From positions 17,805 through 29,866 of the forward strand of contig PLZL01000278.1 of the NCBI GenBank assembly GCA_003152145.1: DNA of 12,062 nucleotides. The letters are read 5' to 3'. Source of the DNA: Limisphaerales bacterium (lineage in GTDB: Bacteria > Verrucomicrobiota > Verrucomicrobiae > Limisphaerales > UBA11358). Shown in pieces: positions 7,114 to 12,062 of the stretch. The translations under genes were made by a program, and so were the position numbers. A model generated the notes under the pieces. The model searched no databases. It had not been told where the DNA came from and was given only the letters and a program-made list of their open reading frames with translations. How positions within the stretch are numbered: the stretch's first letter is position 1; each line of letters begins with the position of its first letter.

Positions 7114-8988
7114 TTAGTTGGCGGCGGATTTGCGATGGTCGTTTTCATCTGTAGCAGATGCTTTCTCGAGCTTGTCATACCAGTTGAATTTCAAGAATAC
7201 CGACGTGATTGCTAGTGTGATTGCGATGCCGCCAACCCACGACCATTCGCGCAGCACGAGGTAAATCGGCAGCGCGGTGAGGCATAATTGCCAGACGATG
7301 CCGACGGCGACATTCACGGCGTCTTTCGTAAAATCCGGGTTGGGACGGAAGGAAGGATTTTCCTTCATCACCTTTTCGCGGATTGGCCCCCACGCGCCCC
7401 ACGGATTCACGGTCTGGTAGAATTTCTTCAGAACCGCATCGTCATCCGGCTTCGTGAGAAATGTGCCGAGCAGGCAGCCGGTCACGGAGCAGCCGAGGAT
7501 GACCGGAAATAAATACAGCGTGTTGGCGACGTGGAAATGCAGTAGTGAGGCGAGGGACGGCACGAACATAGCGCTCAAAAGCCCGGCCATCATGCCCCAG
7601 AAATAACCGTAGCCGTTGAAGCGCCACCAATACCATTTCAGCACGTTGGCCATGACGTAGCCGCCGTAAAGCCCGCCCACAATCCACATCATCACTTCCG
7701 TGATGCTCGTTGTGAGCGCGCCGAAAAGCACGCCGACGGCCAGCACGCCGAGCGACGCGATGCGGCTCCATTGAACCTGCGCTTTCGGTGCCATGTTCGG
7801 ATTGAAAAAGCGTTTGTAGATGTCGTTGACGATGTAAGCGGGCGCGGCGTTGAGCGTGGCGGCGAAGTTCGACATGAGCGCCGCGAGCAAACCGGCGAGC
7901 AGCAAGCCGAGGACGCCCGCCGGAATGTAATCGCGCAAAACAGTCGGCAGCAGCAGTTCAAAATCCGGCCTGGCCATCGCGCGTAAGTCCGTCATGCAAA
8001 ACGCCAGCGCCAGAATCGTGATGCCGGTGATCATGAGGTAACGTGGAAAATATAAAACGACATTGACCATGCCGTTCATCATGCCGGCTTCGCGCGGGTT
8101 GCGCGTGGCGAGGATGCGCTGCATATCGTAGTTCGGCGCAGGCCCGGCGAGGCTGGCGAGGACGCCTTTGAAAAACATCAGGCCAAAAATGATGCTGAAG
8201 AATTCGTTGCCGTCCGATTGTATGGCCGCGTTGACTTGGTCGAGGACTCCCGTCCAGTTCAAATCAAGTTTCCAGCCAAAGAACGGATTTAGCCAGCCGG
8301 CGGGAATGGCCTTGTGAATCATTTCTGGCGACACTTTCCAAACCGATATGATGCCAATCGCAATCGAAGTCACCGTTAGAATCGTGAACTGCATGACCTC
8401 GGTGATGACGACGCTGATCATGCCGCCTTTGATGGCGTAAAGCGACGTCAGCCCCATGATGATCAGGGCATAAATGTTGGCGTCGTTGAATATCCCGGTG
8501 GTGTTGCTCGTGAAGTGCCACGGCAACATCACGGACGCGAATTTGCCGATGCCCTTGAACGCGTAGGCCAGCATCCCGACGACATTGACGAGCGCAAAAA
8601 AGACGACACTCAAGTGCGCGAGGTTCGCGCCGCGCTCGCGACCGAAGCGCGTTTGAATCCATTCCGCACCGGTCAGCACATTTGAGCGGCGCAGCCACGC
8701 GCTCAAGAACATCATCAGGAAAATCTGGTTGAACACCGGCCAGAGCCACGGCAGCCAGAGACTTTTCAATCCGTAAACGAATAAAATATAGACGAGCCAC
8801 ATCGTGCCACTGATGTCGAACATTCCCGAGGCGTCGGAAATGCCGAGCAGATACCACGGCAGAGATTTGCCACCGAGAAAATAGGAGTTCAGATCCTTGG
8901 AGCCGCGCCGCGAAACCCAGAGGCCGATGAGGATGACGGCCACGAAGTAAGTGACGATGATGGCCAGATCAAGAGCGTGCAGTTTCAT
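7114..8988 (-). CDS. Sodium:solute symporter (SSS family), probable sugar importer
   Basis: A 624-residue integral membrane protein of the SSS/SLC5 family (LeuT fold). The N-terminus begins with a transmembrane helix (residues 6-25), then a cytoplasmic RRGSKDLNSYFLGGKSLPW segment (27-45) typical of the family. About 13-14 hydrophobic segments follow, including 58-73, 79-98, 125-145, 171-187, 191-216, 262-282, 305-331, 353-379, 405-429, 432-449, 462-480, 488-512, 559-579 and 583-600. The helix-8 region AALMSNFAATLN (369-380) followed by DIYKRF (389-394) matches the sodium-site segment of SSS proteins. It is the first gene of the minus-strand run, so it probably brings in a mannan breakdown product, but sequence alone does not give the substrate. 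It ends at TAA 7114, 14 bp before the next gene. The ATG at 8988 is supported by the first helix; no Shine-Dalgarno is seen. Confidence 0.9.
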   Translation of the reverse strand: MKLHALDLAIIVTYFVAVILIGLWVSRRGSKDLNSYFLGGKSLPWYLLGISDASGMFDISGTMWLVYILFVYGLKSLWLPWLWPVFNQIFLMMFLSAWLRRSNVLTGAEWIQTRFGRERGANLAHLSVVFFALVNVVGMLAYAFKGIGKFASVMLPWHFTSNTTGIFNDANIYALIIMGLTSLYAIKGGMISVVITEVMQFTILTVTSIAIGIISVWKVSPEMIHKAIPAGWLNPFFGWKLDLNWTGVLDQVNAAIQSDGNEFFSIIFGLMFFKGVLASLAGPAPNYDMQRILATRNPREAGMMNGMVNVVLYFPRYLMITGITILALAFCMTDLRAMARPDFELLLPTVLRDYIPAGVLGLLLAGLLAALMSNFAATLNAAPAYIVNDIYKRFFNPNMAPKAQVQWSRIASLGVLAVGVLFGALTTSITEVMMWIVGGLYGGYVMANVLKWYWWRFNGYGYFWGMMAGLLSAMFVPSLASLLHFHVANTLYLFPVILGCSVTGCLLGTFLTKPDDDAVLKKFYQTVNPWGAWGPIREKVMKENPSFRPNPDFTKDAVNVAVGIVWQLCLTALPIYLVLREWSWVGGIAITLAITSVFLKFNWYDKLEKASATDENDHRKSAAN

Positions 8989-9026
8989 GGCGGGCGAATA
9001 ATTCGATTTGACTTGTCCAGTCTAGG

Positions 9027-9042
9027 AACACCCATGGGGGTT
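9027..9042. promoter_or_regulatory. 16-bp near-palindrome upstream of the symporter operon
   Basis: AACACCCATGGGGGTT is an inverted repeat with 7 of 8 base pairs matching, centred about 46 bp upstream of the symporter ATG. On the minus strand it is flanked by two TAGACT hexamers. The size, symmetry and position suit a repressor or activator operator for the mannan operon. No regulator gene is in the window, and I could not identify convincing promoter boxes. Confidence 0.4.
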
Positions 9043-9119
9043 GAGTCTATGCCAGTTGGCGAGTTGTTCCAGATTGTCTCCGCAATAAACGACGCAGGTG
9101 TCGAGGAGAGAAGATGATT

Positions 9120-9455
9120 TCAACCGAGAGGAAGCAGCGGTTGGTTTTGCAACAGACTTTTTTGCCATGCACGGAGTGTGCGTGAGAAATTTATCAGCGT
9201 CAATCCGCGTTCATTGGTGTGAGGTTTCTTTGTCTTTCTTTTTATTATCTCTCTCGCTGCCTCTGCATCGTAGCTGTTAATCATTTCACGTCGCTCACCT
9301 TTTTTCATCAAATAAATTGAGACCTCATCAAGTGCCGAATTGAGGCAACCCGCCGCGCGCAGTTCCGTTGGCGTGGCCGCGTTTTGGTCTGAAACAATAT
9401 CAACATAGAAATCCTCCGGCAACAAAACCGTTATTACCTTATGTTGAGTTTTCAA
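9120..9455 (-). CDS. Doubtful small ORF, hypothetical
   Basis: An open frame of 111 codons beginning at a TTG (9455), with no Shine-Dalgarno and no recognised family. About the first 60 residues look protein-like (VITVLLPEDFYVDIV, then CLNSALDEVSIYLMKKGERREM). From about residue 66 the translation runs through the repeat-like tract at 9193-9270, so the C-terminus is probably not native coding sequence. The TTG start lies four bases from the left 68-bp repeat, so the frame may be the truncated end of a gene disrupted by repeat or element insertion. It could equally be noncoding. Confidence 0.25.
   Translation of the reverse strand: MKTQHKVITVLLPEDFYVDIVSDQNAATPTELRAAGCLNSALDEVSIYLMKKGERREMINSYDAEAAREIIKRKTKKPHTNERGLTLINFSRTLRAWQKSLLQNQPLLPLG
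9193..9270. repeat. Dispersed-repeat-like tract with 10-bp units
   Basis: Three adjacent 10-bp units (ATCAGCGTCA, ATCCGCGTTC, ATTGGTGTGA at 9193-9222) resemble one another, and a pyrimidine-rich stretch of TTTCTTTGTCTTTC type follows to 9270. I recall similar sequence recurring between genes in environmental bacterial genomes, but cannot check it here. No gene is supported in the surrounding 8989-9119 interval apart from the operator-like palindrome. Confidence 0.35.
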
Positions 9456-9458
9456 AAA

Positions 9459-9526
9459 TGTTGAGTTGAGATGGATTCACTCAGTTCCCCAATGCTTCGG
9501 CGTTGGGGAACTTTACATTTTTGAAG
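9459..9526 (+). repeat. 68-bp direct repeat, copy 1
   Basis: Identical over 68 bases to 10413-10480. It starts TGTTGAGTTGAGATGG and ends ACATTTTTGAAG. The middle (9484-9511) is a hairpin with 12-bp arms, GTTCCCCAATGC and GCGTTGGGGAAC, closed by a TTCG loop, with one G-T wobble. A 5' flank TGAGT...ACTCA can form a smaller stem. The bases after the repeat diverge, but CCGGAAGT recurs 20 bp downstream here and 8 bp downstream of copy 2. The hairpin plus T-rich tail could act as a plus-strand terminator, but no plus-strand gene ends nearby. Confidence 0.9.
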
Positions 9527-9583
9527 ACGCTTTTGCATGTGAACGCCGGAAGTATTCACGATTTCTCTTTTAAGAATTCGCAG

Positions 9584-10195
9584 TTAGAAGCTCACGTGGG
9601 AAAACGTGGCGTCGCAGGGGGAATCACCCCAACCGTAAACTCGAAAGCCAATGTAACCATTAGTAAAGGTCGTGTCGTGCGCCCTTAAAACATTTGCCCC
9701 GTTTAGAAAAACCTGAATCAAGAAACCCTTGGCCACGACCTTGATTTTTGCCGACTTGCCGGTCGCGACCAATCTTTGTCCCTGATAGGTTGCGAGCGTG
9801 GTTTCGTCGTTACCAATCCTTTTTCTGAGGCGGACGAAGCCGTTGGGTTCTCCCGGTGAGCCCACCGGCGTAAAATTAAGGATGTAGCCGCTGGCGGCAT
9901 CTTGCATCCGGAAGGCAAGGCTGGCTTCACGGTTGGTGGTTTTGGCGATGGCTGAGAAGGTGACATCGCCGTATTTCTCGCTTGAGGCCAAGATGCTGTC
10001 GCCGGTGGTGGTGTGCGCCTCTATTTGGCCATCCGCGAAAACCCATTGGCCATTGTCACCGCTGATGGCCGACCATTCGGATTGAATGGTTCGCATGGGC
10101 TTCCCCAGGTTGTAGATGGTGATGGTTGTGGTTCCCGCGGCCAACAATACACACACGCCGGCCACAATTGCCATTTTTGCTTTTGTCCAAATCAT
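9584..10195 (-). CDS. Membrane-anchored concanavalin/LamG-like protein
   Basis: A 203-residue protein with one N-terminal hydrophobic segment (residues 8-28), acting as anchor or signal, and a beta-sandwich-like domain over about 36-203. The domain resembles the lectin-like 3-keto-disaccharide hydrolase (DUF1080)/LamG group: SLAFRMQDAASGYILNF (92-108), an IKVVAKGFLIQVFLNGANV block (151-169) and TNGYIGFRVYG (178-188). It may bind sugar; I see no identifiable catalytic residues. The ATG at 10195 is chosen; an in-frame TTG lies at 10204. A TGA upstream ends the frame, although IVRAGALKLM just before the ATG still reads like coding sequence. The KAKMAIVAGVCVLLAAGTTT anchor recalls tails attached to sigma-factor-like proteins in Verrucomicrobia, so this could be a 5'-truncated gene. 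It lies between the two 68-bp repeats and may be cargo. The upstream stretch 10205-10412 holds no gene I can support. Confidence 0.65.
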   Translation of the reverse strand: MIWTKAKMAIVAGVCVLLAAGTTTITIYNLGKPMRTIQSEWSAISGDNGQWVFADGQIEAHTTTGDSILASSEKYGDVTFSAIAKTTNREASLAFRMQDAASGYILNFTPVGSPGEPNGFVRLRKRIGNDETTLATYQGQRLVATGKSAKIKVVAKGFLIQVFLNGANVLRAHDTTFTNGYIGFRVYGWGDSPCDATFSHVSF

Positions 10196-10412
10196 AAGCT
10201 TCAATGCGCCCGCCCGAACAATTCAACGTGAACGGACTAATGACGCGCCGAAAACGGAAATTTGTCCAGTCTTATCTTACCTTCCCCACCATGGGCATTT
10301 CGATTGGCTGGTGGCGAAAGGAGACAATTTAATTTGCCCGCGTGAACGTTGTCGGTATCCGCCAGCCGTTTTGAATCCAATCGCCGGGCATTTCCTTGCC
10401 GCCATTGCGCAG

Positions 10413-10480
10413 TGTTGAGTTGAGATGGATTCACTCAGTTCCCCAATGCTTCGGCGTTGGGGAACTTTACATTTTTGAAG
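10413..10480 (+). repeat. 68-bp direct repeat, copy 2
   Basis: Identical to 9459-9526 (offset 954 bp), with the TTCG-capped hairpin at 10438-10465. It ends 16 bases before the first candidate start codon of the recombinase gene. The pair brackets the lectin-like gene, and this copy forms the upstream edge of the recombinase module. Candidate roles are element end, recombination site or regulatory hairpin. Confidence 0.9.
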
Positions 10481-10485
10481 GTGCT

Positions 10486-10512
10486 TACCGGAAGTCATGC
10501 TGGTTTCCGGTA
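10486..10512. promoter_or_regulatory. 8-bp inverted repeat with 11-bp spacer at the recombinase start
   Basis: TACCGGAA at 10486-10493 and TTCCGGTA at 10505-10512 are perfect inverted arms around an 11-base spacer. The spacer contains one candidate ATG (10497), and the right arm's last base is the first base of the next (10512). The layout fits either an autoregulatory operator or a tyrosine-recombinase core site. Half of it (CCGGAAGT) recurs after repeat copy 1 at 9546-9553. Confidence 0.5.
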
Positions 10513-10826
10513 TGAAAACTATTACTACACTCGTTCAAGTTCGCCCTCGTGATCGCGATCATTATCGCCAGCTTCCGATTTTTGGATGCTTGCTCGATGA
10601 TTTTGTCCCTTGGGCTTTTAGTCGTGGCTACACGATTCACACCGTCTACCTCCAGTTGGATGCTGTTCGGCATGTGTCAACATGGTTTCGGCGGAGGGGA
10701 CGGCGATCCATCACGGAGTTGACCGCAGATGATCTGGCGGTGGCGCATCACTGTTTCGCCACGCAGCGGCGCGATCCACGTTACGCGTGGGATTTGCATG
10801 GATTCATCGCCTTTTTGAAGACATAG
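10512..10826 (+). pseudogene. Tyrosine recombinase, N-terminal part ended by an amber codon
   Basis: This frame encodes the N-terminal arm of a tyrosine recombinase (MKTITTLVQVRPRDRDHYRQ, then FGCLLDDFVPWAFSRGYTIHTVY, a helical DNA-binding-type region) and stops at TAG 10824-10826 after residue 104. The same frame continues without a shift into the rest of the recombinase, so one point mutation (for example a CAG, GAG, AAG or TGG codon to TAG) most simply explains the break. The ATG at 10512 looks best from the protein; the in-frame ATG at 10497 is preceded by a weak GGAAG. An upstream in-frame TGA at 10476 limits the start. A recoded or suppressed amber is possible but nothing else here supports it. 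Confidence 0.75.
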
Positions 10827-10889
10827 GGATGTCTCAAGCCAGGCCGGCCCAAAACGCTCACCCATTCCGAGCAGGAGGTGGCTCGATTT

Positions 10890-12062
10890 ATGGAGCATCT
10901 ACGCAAGGATCGCGGAGCGGCTGACAGCACCCGCGACATGTATCAACGGCGTGTGTTGCACTTCCTGAAGTTTGTTGGCTTCAACCGCCGCAAAATGGCG
11001 ATCAAAACTCTTACGCTGACGACTGTGCATCGGTATTTACACAGCTTCTCAGGTCAGTGTAACCGCAACACCATGCAACATGTCGTCGGATCCCTGCGGG
11101 GATTTCTGCGTTATGAGTTCATGCGCGGCGTCCTCGACCGACCGCTGCATACGCAGATTGATACGGTTCGTATCTATCGGGATGAACATTTGCCGTATCC
11201 GGTGCAATGGTCGGAGTTGCAGCAACTGTTTCGGCGCGTTGACCGATCTACTCCGCTTGGAGCGCGCGACTATGCCGTCCTATTGCTCGCCGCAACCTAT
11301 GGGTTGCGCGCTTCGGACGTGGCTAACCTAACCTTGGACGCTATTGATTGGAGCGAACGCACGATCCAGATTGTTCAATGCAAGACGCGGCAACCGCTCT
11401 CGCTGCCGCTGACCGATGAAGTTGGAGCCGCCGTGGCCGACTATCTTCGCCGGGCGCGCCCCACCGCTTCGTGCCGCTGGATTTTCTTGCGCAGATTTGC
11501 CCCCATCGGACGGCTCAGCCTTCCGGGTATGTCCCAAACGTTGCGACGGGCGAGTCAGAGCGCTGGTGTCAGCTTGAAGGTCACCGGCTTTCGTTGTCTG
11601 CGACACGCTCTCGCATTGAGATTGCTGCGGCAAGGGGCCTCGGTCAAAGACATCGGTGACATTTTTGGCCATCGCAGCACGCTTTCAACCGCTATCTACC
11701 TCCGCTTGAACGTCGAGGATCTACGGCCAGTGGCACTGCCGGTTCCCGGCCAAAACAAGAGCGAGGTGTTGCGACCGTCGCCAGTTCCCGGCTCGTCGAC
11801 GCGTTGGCGCAGTGGTGCGCGGACGGCTCCGCTGAGTTGGGGTTGGCGTAGTTTCTTTAAAAAGTCCATGGCTGATTATCTGGCGATCCAGCGGGCGCTT
11901 GGCCGCGACTACGAAACGCCCGAACGCACCTTGCGTGGTCTCGACTTCTTCTTAGTCCGCCATTATCCCAAGGCCAGAAGTTTTACCGCCCCGATGTTCG
12001 CGGCTTGGGCGGCCGGTCTGCATCAACTCTGTCCCACCACGGCGCGGATGCGGATGTTGTGT
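10890..12062 (+). CDS. Tyrosine recombinase/integrase (catalytic part), open to the window edge
   Basis: Continuing the frame after the amber codon gives a core-binding domain (RFMEHLRKDRGAADSTRDMY) and a full catalytic domain. Counting from the ATG at 10512, the active-site residues are Arg266 (YGLRASD), Lys291 (VQCKTRQ), Arg361 and Arg364 (FRCLRHA), His387 (IFGHRS) and Tyr396 (STAIYLRL). The spacing matches XerD Arg148/Lys172/His244/Arg247/His270/Tyr279, but the His244 position is Arg. Translation could restart at ATG 10890, which has an AGGAGG 11 bases upstream, the strongest ribosome site in the window; the product would lack the arm domain. The frame runs past the usual C-terminus (VALPVP, near 11748) with no stop into a second recombinase start. 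That suggests a multi-recombinase (RIT-like) element. The start at 10890 is uncertain. Confidence 0.82.
   Translation, partial: MEHLRKDRGAADSTRDMYQRRVLHFLKFVGFNRRKMAIKTLTLTTVHRYLHSFSGQCNRNTMQHVVGSLRGFLRYEFMRGVLDRPLHTQIDTVRIYRDEHLPYPVQWSELQQLFRRVDRSTPLGARDYAVLLLAATYGLRASDVANLTLDAIDWSERTIQIVQCKTRQPLSLPLTDEVGAAVADYLRRARPTASCRWIFLRRFAPIGRLSLPGMSQTLRRASQSAGVSLKVTGFRCLRHALALRLLRQGASVKDIGDIFGHRSTLSTAIYLRLNVEDLRPVALPVPGQNKSEVLRPSPVPGSSTRWRSGARTAPLSWGWRSFFKKSMADYLAIQRALGRDYETPERTLRGLDFFLVRHYPKARSFTAPMFAAWAAGLHQLCPTTARMRMLC
11868..12062 (+). other. Start of a second tyrosine recombinase, in frame with the first
   Basis: From ATG 11868 the sequence MADYLAIQRALGRDYETPER, then LRGLDFFLVRHY, looks like the N-terminal SAM-like core-binding domain of another integrase; only 65 residues are in the window. 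It lies in the same reading frame as the first recombinase with no stop between them, joined by about 40 residues rich in Pro, Ser and Arg. Either the two are fused, or the second is translated from its own start (no Shine-Dalgarno seen). Back-to-back recombinases are the hallmark of RIT elements, where a third gene would follow. Confidence 0.6.

Noticed and set aside
9484..9511. Rho-independent terminator for an upstream plus-strand gene
   Set aside because: Stem and T-rich tail fit, but no plus-strand gene ends upstream, and the whole 68-bp block, not just the stem, is duplicated exactly.
9484..9511. Integron attC site
   Set aside because: The outer ends read GTT...AAC, the reverse of the attC RYYYAAC...GTTRRRY arrangement, and the adjacent recombinase shows no IntI-specific features that I can see.
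9459..10480. CRISPR array
   Set aside because: Only two copies, 68 bp long and 954 bp apart, with a gene between them and no cas genes.
10237..10498. Minus-strand ORFs across repeat copy 2
   Set aside because: They run through the repeat and the recombinase 5' end, have no protein-like features and overlap each other in different frames.

Overview
The window looks like accessory chromosome from a free-living Gram-negative polysaccharide degrader, most likely Verrucomicrobia (Pedosphaera/Limisphaerales-like) or a relative. The grounds are a Tat-exported lipoprotein mannanase, a large sodium:solute symporter beside glycoside hydrolases with no SusC/SusD pair, starts that almost all lack a Shine-Dalgarno sequence, and a small protein with a verrucomicrobial-style N-terminal anchor. 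The taxonomic call rests on gene style and is not certain.

Positions 1-9000 form a compact mannan-utilisation locus. On the minus strand, reading from high to low coordinates, lie a sodium:solute symporter (8988-7114), a secreted GH5-like/FN3 protein (7099-5267), a cellobiose 2-epimerase-type enzyme (5253-4039) and a secreted GH27 alpha-galactosidase with a malectin-like tail (3953-2256). Gaps of 14, 13 and 85 bp suggest one operon. A Tat/lipoprotein GH5 beta-mannanase (895-2244) sits on the plus strand, tail to tail with the GH27 gene. It is divergent from a GH130 mannosylglucose phosphorylase (702 down to the window edge, incomplete). The inferred pathway is: the mannanase and GH5-like enzyme cut the mannan backbone, GH27 removes galactose, the symporter imports mannobiose or another small product, the epimerase turns mannobiose into mannosylglucose, and GH130 phosphorolyses it to mannose-1-phosphate plus glucose.

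Positions 9000-10500 are a transition zone rich in repeats. It holds a 16-bp near-palindrome upstream of the symporter, a doubtful small ORF that ends in a dispersed-repeat-like tract, and two identical 68-bp direct repeats. Each repeat carries a 12-bp stem closed by a TTCG loop. Together they bracket a membrane-anchored, lectin-like protein gene on the minus strand.

Positions 10497-12062 are a mobile module on the plus strand: a tyrosine recombinase broken by one in-frame amber codon, running in frame without a stop into the start of a second recombinase at the window edge. This resembles multi-recombinase (RIT-like) elements. The second 68-bp repeat lies just upstream of the recombinase, followed by an 8-bp inverted repeat with an 11-bp spacer that spans the candidate start codons. 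The most unusual hypothesis here is that the 68-bp repeats are recombination sites of this recombinase system and the lectin-like gene is a mobilised cassette.
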